In this document: piece after piece, positions 17,055 through 26,996 of the stretch | How positions within the stretch are numbered: the first letter of the stretch is position 1 | Layout: each line of letters opens with the position of its first letter | Source: Streptomyces sp. NRRL WC-3742 | Lineage (GTDB): Bacteria; Actinomycetota; Actinomycetes; Streptomycetales; Streptomycetaceae | DNA length: 64,000 nt | Assembly (NCBI RefSeq): GCF_000720635.1 | Contig: NZ_JOCF01000004.1 | Coordinates: 62,001 to 126,000 of the forward strand | Direction: 5' to 3' | Notes under the pieces: model-generated | Told to the model about the DNA's origin: nothing | Databases searched by the model: none | Seen by the model: the letters and a program-made list of their open reading frames with translations, nothing else | Translations under genes and position numbers: made by a program

Positions 17055-18253
17055 CGCCCGGGCCCCCGACCCGCCCACGTCCAGGCGTAGTTGGAGTCCT
17101 CGGAGGCCCGCCCGCCCTCGCCGAGCTCCAGCGGCCGGAAGGTGTCCACCATCACGGCCAGCTCGTCGAAGAACTCCACGCCGATGCTGCGCTCGTAGGC
17201 GCCCGGCTGCGGCCCGTGGGTGTGCCCGCCCGGGTGCAGCGAGATCGAGCCCTGGGCGATGCCCGAGCCCTTGCGCGCCGCGTAGTCGCCGCCGCAGTAG
17301 AACATGACCTCGTCGCTGTCCACGTTGGCGTGGTAGTACGGCACCGGGATCGACAGCGGGTGGTAGTCCACCTTGCGCGGAACGAAGTTGCAGATCACGA
17401 AGCCGTTGCCCTCGAAGACCTGGTGGGCCGGCGGCGGCTGGTGGACGCGGCCGGTGATCGGCTCGAAGTCCTTGATGTTGAAGGCGTACGGGTACAGGCA
17501 GCCGTCCCAGCCGACCACGTCGAACGGGTGGTGCGGCACGGTGTACCGGGTGCCCGAAACCCCCTGCGGGCCACGGTGCTTGACCAGCACATCGACGTCG
17601 CCCGAGTCCTCGACGACCAGCGGCCCGACCGGCCCGCGGAAGTCCCGCTCGCAGTACGGCGCGTGCTCCAGCAGCTGCCCGTACTTGGACAGGTAGCGCT
17701 TGACCGGGGTGATGTGGCTGTTCGCCTCGATGCAGTACGCGCGCAGCGGCTCGTCCCCGGCGGGCACCCAGCGGTGGGTCGTGGCCCGGGGGATGAGGAC
17801 GTAGTCGCCCTGTCCGACCTCGATCGAGCCGAAGACCGTCTCGAGCGTGCCGGAGCCGGACTCCACGTACACGCACTCGTCGCCGAGCCCGTTGCGGTAC
17901 AGCTCGCTCGGCGCCCCGGCGGCGACGTAGGAGATCCGCACGTCCCCGTTGCCGAGGACGAGCCGGCGCCCGCTCACCACGTCCGCCGACTTCCACTCCT
18001 GGCCGGCGAACAGCTCGTGCAGCTTGAGGTGGCGCGGGAGCAGGGGGTGGTTGGGCACCGTGGACTGGTCCGGCAGCTCCCACGGCACCGCGTCGACCAC
18101 GGCCGAGGGGATGCCCCGGTGGTAGAGCAGCGACGAGTCGGAGGAGAACCCCTCCTCGCCCATCAACTCCTCGTAGTACAGCCCGCCTTCGGGTGTGCGG
18201 TGCTGGGTGTGCCGCTTGGGCGGGATGCTGCCCAGCTGCCGGTAGTACGCCAT
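17051..18253 (-). CDS. hmgA: Homogentisate 1,2-dioxygenase
   Basis: A 400-residue cupin-fold iron dioxygenase that opens the ring of homogentisate. The iron-site region reads SLHPGGHTHGPQPGAYE near residues 335-351 and VPYYHANVDSDEVMFYCGGD precedes it at about 310-329, as in the bacterial family. ATG 18253 begins MAYYRQLGSIPPKRHTQHR, the usual N-terminus. The stop overlaps the start of the unknown gene (ATGA). It lies 122 bases downstream of hpd on the same strand, so the order of transcription follows the pathway. Confidence 0.96.
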   Translation of the reverse strand: MAYYRQLGSIPPKRHTQHRTPEGGLYYEELMGEEGFSSDSSLLYHRGIPSAVVDAVPWELPDQSTVPNHPLLPRHLKLHELFAGQEWKSADVVSGRRLVLGNGDVRISYVAAGAPSELYRNGLGDECVYVESGSGTLETVFGSIEVGQGDYVLIPRATTHRWVPAGDEPLRAYCIEANSHITPVKRYLSKYGQLLEHAPYCERDFRGPVGPLVVEDSGDVDVLVKHRGPQGVSGTRYTVPHHPFDVVGWDGCLYPYAFNIKDFEPITGRVHQPPPAHQVFEGNGFVICNFVPRKVDYHPLSIPVPYYHANVDSDEVMFYCGGDYAARKGSGIAQGSISLHPGGHTHGPQPGAYERSIGVEFFDELAVMVDTFRPLELGEGGRASEDSNYAWTWAGRGPGR

Positions 18254-18375
18254 CTCCCTGCTCCCTGTTCCTTCTCGACCGTGCCGAACGGGTTCGCCGC
18301 GACGGTTACGGCGGGTGAGGGACCGCCCGGCGCACGCCACGATAGGGGCGATTCGCGCCGGACGGCCCCCAGCGG

Positions 18376-19605
<1,230 letters not shown>

Positions 19606-19811
19606 TTAGGGCCTCGGCTCTGAGGCGTCCGCTTGGATCGCGCACTTGGATCGCGGCCGCGCCGCATTGCGGGTGGGCGGTGCGGTTGGCGGAGAGCTTG
19701 CTCCTGTCCGATGGGTTGGGCAACAGGTCGGGTTTTCACTGCTCAATGTGTACAAGCTGATCAGGAAATCCCCGGTCCGACTGTGCAAAGTGCGCGGCCT
19801 GGCGAGGGGAT

Positions 19812-21179
19812 TCACCGGGTCTGCGCAACCGCCCCTCCTGCCCCCGGAGCGGACGGCAGATGACGCAGGAACCACGCCCCGGCCAGCTCGGCGGCCCGCT
19901 CCAGTGTGCCCGGTTCCTCGAACAGGTGGCTCGCGCCCGGCACCACCGCCAGCTCGCTGACGCACCGCAGCCGCTCCCGGGCCCGCCGGTTGAGGTCCAG
20001 CACGGCGGTGTCCAGCCCGCCGACCACCAGCAGCGTCGGGGCGCGCACCCGGGCCAGATCGCCGGGCCCGGCCAGGTCCGGGCGCCCGCCGCGCGAGACC
20101 ACCGCCCGTACGGCCGAGCCCGGCTCGGCGGCGGCGTGCAGGGCGGCGGCCGCGCCCGTACTGGCGCCGAACAGGCCCAGCGGGAGGCCGCGCGCCTCGG
20201 ACGGGCCCTCCTCGCCGTCCCCGCCGCCCCCGTCGCCCCGGACGCTCAGGGACCGGGCCACCGCCGCCAGCCGGGCGCCCAGCAACTCCACGTCGAACAC
20301 GTTGCGCCGGTCCGGCTCCTCGGCCTCCGTGAGCAGGTCGAACAGCAGCGTGGCCAGGCCGCGGCCGTTCAGGTACCGGGCGACGCCCCGGTTGCGCGGG
20401 CTGTGGCGCCCGCTGCCGCTGCCGTGCGCGAACACCACCACGCCGCGCGGGGCCTCCGGCACGGTCAGCAGGCCCGTCAGGTGCACGCCCGCGGCGGTCA
20501 GCCGCACCTCCCGCTCCGGCGTCGCCGTCCCGGCGTCCGCGGAGCCTAGCAGCCGCAGCACCTCCTCGTCCTGGGTCTGCGAGAAGTCGCCGTAGAACTC
20601 ACCGATCGCGAAGAACGGCGACGGCGTGGCCACGCACACCAGCTCGTCCGCCGCCCCGGCCAGGCGCTCCGTCCAGTCCCAGGGCGCCACCGGCACCGCC
20701 AGCACCACCCGCGCCGCGCCCCGCGCCCGCACGATCCGGCAGGCCGCCAGCGCCGTCGAACCCGTCGCCACGCCGTCGTCCACCACGACCACCGTGCGCC
20801 CGCGTACGGCCGCCGGCGCCCGCCCGCCCCGGTAGCGGCGCGCCCGGCGCTCCAGCTCCGCCCGCTCCCGCCGCTCCACCTCGGCCAGCTGCTCCCCGCC
20901 CACCCCGGAGGCCCGCATCACCTGCTCGTTCAGCACCCGTACGCCGTCCTCGCCGATCGCGCCCATGCCCAGCTCGGGCTGGTGCGGCACGCCCAGCTTG
21001 CGGATCACGCAGATGTCCAGCGGAGCACCGAGCGCCGCCGCCACCTCGGCCGCCACCGGCACCCCGCCCCGGGGCAGCGCGACGACCACCGTGCCCGGGC
21101 CGCGCAGATGGCCGAGCAGGGCGGCCAACCGCCGTCCGGCATCGGTGCGGTCGGTGAAGTGGACTCCGGTGACACGCAT
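19812..21179 (-). CDS. Phosphoribosyltransferase / alpha-beta hydrolase fusion
   Basis: A 455-residue two-domain protein. Residues about 1-215 form a type I phosphoribosyltransferase domain with the PRPP loop VVVVDDGVATGSTALAA (about 118-134). Residues about 225-455 form an alpha/beta hydrolase (dienelactone-hydrolase-like) with a GASTG nucleophile elbow and VVFAHGSGSGRHSPRN at the oxyanion hole. Fusions of this kind recur in actinobacteria, but the joint reaction is unknown. ATG 21179 is used; GTG 21185 is possible. The longer upstream frame is an open-frame artefact of G+C-rich DNA. It is divergent from the cupin genes that start at 21526. Confidence 0.87.
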   Translation of the reverse strand: MRVTGVHFTDRTDAGRRLAALLGHLRGPGTVVVALPRGGVPVAAEVAAALGAPLDICVIRKLGVPHQPELGMGAIGEDGVRVLNEQVMRASGVGGEQLAEVERRERAELERRARRYRGGRAPAAVRGRTVVVVDDGVATGSTALAACRIVRARGAARVVLAVPVAPWDWTERLAGAADELVCVATPSPFFAIGEFYGDFSQTQDEEVLRLLGSADAGTATPEREVRLTAAGVHLTGLLTVPEAPRGVVVFAHGSGSGRHSPRNRGVARYLNGRGLATLLFDLLTEAEEPDRRNVFDVELLGARLAAVARSLSVRGDGGGGDGEEGPSEARGLPLGLFGASTGAAAALHAAAEPGSAVRAVVSRGGRPDLAGPGDLARVRAPTLLVVGGLDTAVLDLNRRARERLRCVSELAVVPGASHLFEEPGTLERAAELAGAWFLRHLPSAPGAGGAVAQTR

Positions 21180-21525
21180 TTCCACGGCCTCCGGTCTCCA
21201 CCGTACGTCGCCCGGGCGGGCCCCGGGCGGCGGGCGTCCCGCGCCCCTGCGGGGCCTGGGCGGGGGTGGGCCGGGTCCGTGGCGGGAGAGGGCCGGGACC
21301 CCCTGCCGGGACCACTTCCGGGACCACTTCCGGGACCCCCGCCGGGATCTCGGCGGGACCGGGTCGGGACGGCCCGGGACACGGGGGTCCGGGGCCGGGA
21401 CGGCACGGGCCGGAGGCCGGGAGCGGGACGGGACGCCACTCCCGCGCGGACGGGACGGCGGGCGGCGGAGCGTGGTGCGCAGAGACGGACCGCAGGGCCC
21501 GTCCGGGACCCGAGGAGCGTGCGAC
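21180..21525. other. Divergent control region with a 12-bp array
   Basis: 346 bases between the fusion gene and the cupin operon. The main structure is a 12-bp tandem (ccgggaccactt type) at 21303-21365. A GAGGAG ribosome site precedes the cupin start. No gene is evident. Confidence 0.6.
21303..21365. repeat. 12-bp tandem array
   Basis: About five units; two are identical ccgggaccactt, then ccgggacccccg, ccgggatctcgg and degenerate copies further right. Confidence 0.75.
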
Positions 21526-21948
21526 ATGCCCGGCACAGTCATCACCGACCTGCGCCGACGCGGAGCCGTCGACCCGGGCCGCCTGCTCGCCGGCCCGCTG
21601 CGCGCGGTCGGCCTGCAGCGGCTCGAACCGGGGCGCAGCGCCGAGGTGGGCGGCGACGGAGCCGAACACGCGCTGTACGTCACCGCCGGCTCCGGCGTCG
21701 CGGCCCTGCCCGAGGACGTCGTACGCCCCGACCAGGCCGAGCGCGCCGACATCGGCGTGGCGCTGGTGGAGGGCACGGCGGTCGTGCTGCCGCTCGACTC
21801 CCGGACGGTCCTCACCGCCGGGACGGCCGGGATGGAGTACTTCCACGCCATCCTCGCCGCCGCCACCGTGCCGCCTCAGGCCGCCCCCGACCGCACCACC
21901 CTCGACCGCACCGCCCCCGAGGAACCCGAAGAAGGTGATTCCCGGTGA
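21526..21948 (+). CDS. Small cupin-like protein A
   Basis: A 140-residue protein whose pattern of short beta strands (GLQRLEPGRSAEV, ALYVTAGSGVAAL, GTAVVLPLDSRTVLTAG) fits a single cupin barrel. The usual HxH metal ligands are not evident, so it may not bind metal. ATG 21526 follows GAGGAG. Its stop TGA overlaps the GTG start of the next gene. The C-terminus is Pro/Thr-rich. First of a four-gene rightward operon with two more cupin-like proteins and a small membrane peptide. No specific function recognised. Confidence 0.7.
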   Translation: MPGTVITDLRRRGAVDPGRLLAGPLRAVGLQRLEPGRSAEVGGDGAEHALYVTAGSGVAALPEDVVRPDQAERADIGVALVEGTAVVLPLDSRTVLTAGTAGMEYFHAILAAATVPPQAAPDRTTLDRTAPEEPEEGDSR

Positions 21949-22355
21949 TCGTCACCACCGACACCGGCTCCGCGATGGTCCTGCTCGGCCCGAACGGCGA
22001 GCGGGTGCGGGTCCGCTCACTGGCCCGCCGCACCATGCTCGCCAGCGCCTGCGAGACCTTCGACCACCTGCGGCTCAGCCCGGGCGCCCACCACGTCCTG
22101 GAGGCCCGGCGCGATACCGAGACCGTCGTGCACGTGCTGCGCGGCAGCGCCCTCGTCGGCCAAGTCCCCGACGAGGTCGAACACTTGGCCTCGGACGGCG
22201 ACCTGCTGCTGGCCCGCCGAGGACGCACCCTGCACCTCGAGGCCGGACCGCTCGGCGCGGAACTGCTCTGCCTCACCCTCGTGGCGCCCCGGCACTCCGC
22301 CGGTACGCGCGACTCCCTCGCGGGGCGCCGCGCCGAACGCCACAGCCGTCCCTGA
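21945..22355 (+). CDS. Small cupin-like protein B
   Basis: A 136-residue protein with cupin-type spacing (LRLSPGAHHVLEARRDTETV, VVHVLRGSALVGQV, SDGDLLLARRGRTLHLEAG). One His pair and a Glu are present but not in the standard HxHxxxE order. It starts with GTG overlapping the preceding stop (GTGA), so translation is coupled. No specific function recognised; membership in the cupin operon is the best clue. Confidence 0.7.
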   Translation: MIVTTDTGSAMVLLGPNGERVRVRSLARRTMLASACETFDHLRLSPGAHHVLEARRDTETVVHVLRGSALVGQVPDEVEHLASDGDLLLARRGRTLHLEAGPLGAELLCLTLVAPRHSAGTRDSLAGRRAERHSRP

Positions 22356-22410
22356 CCGCCACCCCGGTCCCGCCCCCCGGTCCCGCCACCCCTCTTCCGG
22401 GAGACCGCTC

Positions 22411-23100
22411 ATGATCCTCGTCCCCGTCGCGGTGCCGCGCACCGCGCCCGTCTTCCAGCGGGTGATCGACCCCGACCAGCGCCCGTCCGTCCGGGCGGCG
22501 CTGGCGGTCGAGACCCTGCCGCCGGGGGCGCGTGCCGAGCAACTGCCCTGCCAGTCCGTGGAGTCGGCCACCGTCGTGCTCGCCGGACGGCTGCGCGCCG
22601 CCGACCGGACCCTGCTTCCCGGCGAGGTGCTCCACCACGCGCCCGGCAGCAGCCACCGGCTCGCCGCCCCGCGCGGCGGCGCACCGGCGGCGCTGCTCAC
22701 CGTCCGTCTCGCGAAGGCCGCAAGGGTCGCGAAGGCCGAACCCGAGGGCCCCGGCATCCCCGCCCAGCGCGGAGGTTCGCGGAGCCCCGGCACCGCCCGG
22801 CGGATCGCGGTGGAGACGGTGGAGCTGGCGGCGGGCGAGGCGTTCGGGCCGTACACCGAGGCCGAGGCGGACACCTTTCTGGTGCTGCTCTCGGGAACCG
22901 GCGCCCATCTCGGCCCGGACGGCCGCGAAGTTCCGCTGTTCACCGGCGACTTGGTGTACGTCCGGGCGGGTGAGCAGTACGGCCTGCGGGCCGGGGAGGG
23001 CTCCCCGGCGGCCGTCGTGCGCGGCCGGGTCGGCGCCTATGTGGGACCTGAACAGGACCTCGAGCCCATGCAAACGGGGCTTGCCCGTCACCACAGTTGA
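22411..23100 (+). CDS. Bicupin-like protein C
   Basis: A 229-residue protein with two cupin-like halves (residues about 1-105 and 120-215). The second half reads ELAAGEAFGPYTEAEADTF, FLVLLSGTGAHLGPDG and FTGDLVYVRAGEQYGL, close to the cupin consensus but with no histidine ligands, so it probably does not hold a metal. ATG 22411 lies 55 bases after gene B on the same strand. It may sense or carry a small ligand; nothing more can be said. Confidence 0.7.
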   Translation: MILVPVAVPRTAPVFQRVIDPDQRPSVRAALAVETLPPGARAEQLPCQSVESATVVLAGRLRAADRTLLPGEVLHHAPGSSHRLAAPRGGAPAALLTVRLAKAARVAKAEPEGPGIPAQRGGSRSPGTARRIAVETVELAAGEAFGPYTEAEADTFLVLLSGTGAHLGPDGREVPLFTGDLVYVRAGEQYGLRAGEGSPAAVVRGRVGAYVGPEQDLEPMQTGLARHHS

Positions 23101-23159
23101 GTACGGAGCGATCGGCCGGAACCGGATCGGTCGCCCGGAGGAATCAGGAGAACCACCTC

Positions 23160-23387
23160 ATGAATACGAAACATTCGATCACGGCCTCCGAGGCGGTGTG
23201 CGGACTCGGGGCGATCATGGGACTGCTCGTGGCAGTGACCGCGCTGCGGGAAGCCTGCTCCCGATCCGCTCCGTCCCCGGGAAGCGCATCACTGGGAAGC
23301 GCGTCGACGGGAGGTGCGTCGACGGGGCTGTCCAGCGGCGAACCGACCCCGGACGATTGCCGCTTCGACTGCGGGCCCGGCAAGTGA
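23160..23387 (+). CDS. Small membrane peptide with Ser/Thr/Gly repeats and Cys-rich tail
   Basis: A 75-residue protein with one hydrophobic segment (GLGAIMGLLVAVTAL, about residues 15-29), a repeated SAS/STG stretch encoded by 15-bp DNA repeats, and a C-terminal tail PTPDDCRFDCGPGK with two cysteines. ATG 23160 is preceded by AGGAG at a good distance. It is the last gene of the cupin operon and ends in a heptamer hairpin. It could be a small membrane anchor or a precursor peptide; no family is recognised. Confidence 0.65.
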   Translation: MNTKHSITASEAVCGLGAIMGLLVAVTALREACSRSAPSPGSASLGSASTGGASTGLSSGEPTPDDCRFDCGPGK

Positions 23388-23452
23388 CAGAAAACAAGTG
23401 ACAGTTAACAGCTAACGGCTGACAGATTTTGAAACCTGTCAGCCGTTAGCCG
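23385..23452. repeat. Heptamer-repeat hairpin element 4
   Basis: Starts on the stop codon of the small peptide gene. A perfect 15-bp stem, 23411-23425 with 23436-23450, has a 10-base loop. Here it separates two genes that point the same way. Confidence 0.87.
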
Positions 23453-23569
23453 TATACCTGCATCTAGGTCGACAGACGTCACCATCCCGGCCTTCCGGCT
23501 ATCGTGTCGGCTCGGGCGGCGGGCACCTCGCGCGGTGCGAGGAGGGGCCGTCGGCGAGGGGGATCGCGC

Positions 23570-25249
23570 ATGCCGAAGGGGTTCGCCCAGATGGGCCCCG
23601 GGCTCTATGCGACGAGGGCACGGGATCGGCGCCTCGGCCCGGCCCCAGCGGGCAGTGGTGACCTGGGTCTGCTGCGCAGGGGGTCCGTGCCCTGCCTGCT
23701 GGCGGTCCTGCGGCTGGCGGCGCATCAGGAGGCGTACGAGGGAGCCGGCATGGGCCTGGCTGCGGAGCTCGTGCGGGCCGGTCATCTCGGCCGCGCGGTC
23801 GAGCTGGTTCGCGCGGGCGCGGGCAGGTCCGGCCCGGAGGGGGACCTCGTCCGTCTGGTGCGGATGGCGGGTGAGGCCGGAGACCTGGACGGTGCGGGGG
23901 CGCTCGCCGAGTCGCTGAGCGACCGCTCGCAGCGGGACCGTGCCCTGGTCGCCCGCATTCCGGCGGTGGCACGCGCCGGTGAACGCGAGCGCGCCGCCGG
24001 CTTGGTGGAGGCGCTCCGCTATCCGCACAGCCGGCCGCAAGCCTGGGCCGGGCTGGCGAAGGAGGTGGCGGACAGCGGTGACTTCCCCGCCGCGCTCGGG
24101 TACGCCGTCAGGGCCGCCGAGTACGCCTACGGCGCGGAGTTGGGGCACGTGCTCGTCATGTCGATGGAGATCGCGCACGCCGCCGGCGACCACGTCCTGG
24201 CCGGCACGTTCGCCGACCGCGCGGAGGACCTCGTCCGGCGAGAGGGGAGCAGAAGCCTCGGACACCGCGCGTTCTTCGCCGCGCTGCTGGCCTTCGAGGC
24301 CCGCAGCGGCGACCTGGACCGGTTCGATGTCGTGCTGTGCAGCCTGGCTCGTGCTGCCGCCGCAGCGGCGGCCGCAGCGGCGGCCGAAGCAGCGGAAGCG
24401 GCTGAGCTCGCGGCGGCGGGGGTGCAGGAGGGCGAGGCCGACTCCGATGGCCTGTACCTCACGATCCTCGCCCGGCCCCGCCCGCGTCCGCCCTTCGAGG
24501 TGGGGATCGTGTCCGATCTGCTGGAGGCGGTCGCCGAGACGGCCGACCGGGAGGTGGCACTCGTCCTGGCCGCCCGGGTCGAGGAACTGCTCGGCTGTGA
24601 CGCCGGCTTCGACGGCTCCGCACTGTGGGAGGCCGTGGCCTTGCTGCTGGCCCGGCACGGGCGGCCCGAGCGGGCCCTGGCACTCGCCGACCAGATCGTC
24701 GAGCCCGACCTGCGGGCGGCGCGGAAGGCCGAGGTGATCGAGGCGCTGGCCTGGTCCGGGTATACGGACCAGGCCGAGGCACTCGCCCGCGCCCTCACCG
24801 ACCGTTGGGCGCGCAGCCGGGCGCTGATGGCCGTCATCGGCGCGCTGGCCCAGCGCGGCGAGACGGCCCGGGCCGAAGCCCTCGTCCCCGCGATCCCCGA
24901 CCGCTGGGGGCGGGGCGAGGCGGTCATCGACGTCGTCTGCGCGCTGGCCCGACAGGGCGAACCCCAACGGGCCGAGGCACTCGCCCACACGATCCTTCTC
25001 GGCGGGACGCGGGCCCGTGCCCTGGCCGCCCTGGCTGCCCTGGTGGACGCGTCGGACCCGGCCACGGCCCGCAGGCTGGCGGCCCGGGCCGTCTTCCTCG
25101 GTGGCTGGGCGGTCCTCTACGACTTGGAGGAGATCGCCCCCGGCGGGGCACTGGCCGTCGCCGACGAGGTGATGACCTGGTGGGACGCACACCCGCCCAC
25201 AACGGACGGGACGAAACGGAGAGGACGGCCCAGGGCCCGGCGGCCGTGA
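23570..25249 (+). CDS. Alpha-helical repeat (TPR-like) protein
   Basis: A 559-residue protein composed almost wholly of helix pairs of about 30-35 residues with the pattern ALA-x-RG-x-xxRAEALA, for example ARALTDRWARSRALMAVIGA and ALAQRGETARAEALVPAI. This resembles TPR or HEAT-like solenoids used for protein binding. A poly-Ala tract (RAAAAAAAAAAAEAAEAAE, near residue 265) divides it in two. ATG 23570 is chosen from the upstream GAGGGGG; an earlier in-frame start at 23504 lacks one. There is no enzymatic domain or signal peptide. Such solenoids occur in regulatory and conflict proteins, but nothing here shows which. Confidence 0.72.
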   Translation: MPKGFAQMGPGLYATRARDRRLGPAPAGSGDLGLLRRGSVPCLLAVLRLAAHQEAYEGAGMGLAAELVRAGHLGRAVELVRAGAGRSGPEGDLVRLVRMAGEAGDLDGAGALAESLSDRSQRDRALVARIPAVARAGERERAAGLVEALRYPHSRPQAWAGLAKEVADSGDFPAALGYAVRAAEYAYGAELGHVLVMSMEIAHAAGDHVLAGTFADRAEDLVRREGSRSLGHRAFFAALLAFEARSGDLDRFDVVLCSLARAAAAAAAAAAAEAAEAAELAAAGVQEGEADSDGLYLTILARPRPRPPFEVGIVSDLLEAVAETADREVALVLAARVEELLGCDAGFDGSALWEAVALLLARHGRPERALALADQIVEPDLRAARKAEVIEALAWSGYTDQAEALARALTDRWARSRALMAVIGALAQRGETARAEALVPAIPDRWGRGEAVIDVVCALARQGEPQRAEALAHTILLGGTRARALAALAALVDASDPATARRLAARAVFLGGWAVLYDLEEIAPGGALAVADEVMTWWDAHPPTTDGTKRRGRPRARRP

Positions 25250-25415
25250 CGCGAGTCGGACAACGACGGACGGCGGGACGTCGGGCCCGGCCCATGGCTC
25301 GGGCGCCGGCGTGGGCCGGTGTGGTGGTGGTACCGGTCGGGCTCGCGTGCGCGGTCGGCGTCCAGCCCGCCGCCATCACCCCGAAGCGCCGATGTCAGCG
25401 GCTGTTACTCGTCGC
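25250..25415. other. Gap between the repeat protein and the group II intron
   Basis: Contains a short open frame from ATG 25294 (42 codons, ending at the intron border) without a clear ribosome site, and degenerate heptamer-like pieces (gatgtca, gcggctg, ttactcg) next to the intron. Probably non-coding. Confidence 0.5.
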
Positions 25416-25476
25416 TGAGTAGGCCCGGGGCGCGGTGCCGGGATTACTCCCGGTCCGTTTCCCCGGACCTCTCGCC

Positions 25477-25510
25477 GAACCCGCCGTGCGCCTCTCAACG
25501 CAACGGGCTC
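25477..25510 (-). ncRNA. Group II intron domain V
   Basis: A 34-nt hairpin (minus strand begins GAGCCCG and ends CGGGTTC) with the catalytic AGC, a GAGA-type tetraloop region and the conserved two-base bulge. It begins 17 bases after the RT stop codon. Confidence 0.88.
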
Positions 25511-25526
25511 TCCACGGTCCTTGCCG

Positions 25527-26996
25527 TCAGGTCTCCAGCAAAAGCCAGGGGCTGGGAATCGACTTGCTGCGGTAGCGATACCGGGTCACCGGGATCGCAC
25601 TGATCTTCCGCAGCTCGATCTCGCCCGCCGTGATCGACAGCCACCGCCCGGAGGCGGTGACGAACCGGCGGCGGACGTCCGACCACGTCCAGTGGTGCCG
25701 CTCGCGAAGCATGCGGATCAGCCTCCACCAGGTGAAGTTGTCCAGCATGCTGAAGGTGTTCTTCGCGACTGCGTGCCGGAAGTAGTTGGCCCAGCCGTGC
25801 GTGATCATGTTGAGACTGGTCAGCACGTAACCCAGGTCCTGCTGCGACGTCCTGCGGGTCAGGGCACGGATCTTCGCCTTCACCGACCGGAGCGGCCGCT
25901 GCGCGACGAACGTGTAGACGTGCCACTTGCTCGTTCCTCGCTTGCGGCGCCACTGGATGCGGAACCCCAGGAAGTCGAACCCGTCGCTCATGTGCACGAC
26001 TCGGGTCTTGGCCGGTGACAGCCGAAGACCGATGGGCCGTAGAACATGTGCGATCTCCTCGCGCACCACCTCAGTGTCCTGCTCGGTCCCGTGGACCAGA
26101 ACCACGAAGTCGTCCGCGTAGCGGACGACCCGCCAGTTCGGCAGACCCTTGAGGCGCCGTCGTTCCCGCCGTCGCTGCGTCGACATCCCGCCTCCTGGCT
26201 CCCATGTCGCGTGCAGATGCTCGTCGAGCACCGACAGCGCGATGTTGGCCAGCAACGGCGAGATGACGCCTCCCTGCGGTGTCCCGGTGTGGGTGTCCTG
26301 AAGTTCGCCGAGTTCCGTGAGGACCCCGGCTTTCAGGAACGCCTTCACCAGGGCCAGGACCCGCTTGTCCTTGATCCGCCTGCGGACGCGGTCCATCAGC
26401 GCGGCGTGCTCGATCTCGTCGAAGCACGCCTGGATGTCCGCGTCCAGGACCCAGCGGTAGCCGCGGGTCCCGAAGAAGTGGATCTCGGCAACGGCGTCCT
26501 GGGCCCGCCGGTTGGGCCGGAACCCGTAGGAGACCGGCTTGAAGTCGGCCTCGAAGATCGGTTCCAGCACCAGCTTCAGCGCGGCCTGGACGACCCGGTC
26601 GGCGACGACGGGAATCCCGAGCCGCCGAACCTTTCCGGACCCACCCGGCTTGGGGATCTTCTTCTCCCTCACCGGCAGGGCCCGGAACGTGCCCGTCTTG
26701 AGCTGGGCACGCAGGTTGTCCAGGAACCCGGGGACACCGATCCGCTCCTCGACGTCGGCGACCGTGAAGTCGTCCACGCCGGCGGTCCGCGCGCCCCGGT
26801 TTCCGGCAACCCGGTCGAACGCCGCGATCAGCGTCGCCGGGTCGTGCACGAGGTTGAACAAGTCGTCGAACCGGCGGCCGGGATCGGCCACCGCCCAACG
26901 GTGAAGCTTGGCCTGCATCTCCGATACCCGCCGGCGCGGCCCCACCGGGGCCTGCTCCAGCGTGGCGCCGGTGTTCACCGGTGCGTCTTTCGGCAT
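25527..26996 (-). CDS. ltrA: Group II intron reverse transcriptase/maturase
   Basis: A 489-residue intron-encoded protein. RT blocks are visible in order: GVDDFTVADVEERIG, KIPKPGGSGKVRRLGIP, DRVVQAALKLVLEPIFEADF, YGFRPNRRAQDAV, DIQACFDEIEHAALMD, GTPQGGVISPLLANI, and the catalytic YADD in VRYADDFVVLVHG near residue 310. The maturase X domain follows (WANYFRHAVAKNTFSMLDNF). No HNH endonuclease domain is present after it, so it is of the endonuclease-lacking type, which uses exposed single strands or hairpin targets. The full RT motif set looks intact. Confidence 0.95.
   Translation of the reverse strand: MPKDAPVNTGATLEQAPVGPRRRVSEMQAKLHRWAVADPGRRFDDLFNLVHDPATLIAAFDRVAGNRGARTAGVDDFTVADVEERIGVPGFLDNLRAQLKTGTFRALPVREKKIPKPGGSGKVRRLGIPVVADRVVQAALKLVLEPIFEADFKPVSYGFRPNRRAQDAVAEIHFFGTRGYRWVLDADIQACFDEIEHAALMDRVRRRIKDKRVLALVKAFLKAGVLTELGELQDTHTGTPQGGVISPLLANIALSVLDEHLHATWEPGGGMSTQRRRERRRLKGLPNWRVVRYADDFVVLVHGTEQDTEVVREEIAHVLRPIGLRLSPAKTRVVHMSDGFDFLGFRIQWRRKRGTSKWHVYTFVAQRPLRSVKAKIRALTRRTSQQDLGYVLTSLNMITHGWANYFRHAVAKNTFSMLDNFTWWRLIRMLRERHHWTWSDVRRRFVTASGRWLSITAGEIELRKISAIPVTRYRYRSKSIPSPWLLLET

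Noticed and set aside
21526..23387. RiPP cluster
   Set aside because: No leader-binding domain, cyclase, dehydratase or radical-SAM enzyme is nearby; the small peptide may simply be a membrane anchor.
25294..25422. Small 42-codon open frame before the intron
   Set aside because: No ribosome site, no family, and it ends at the intron border by chance.
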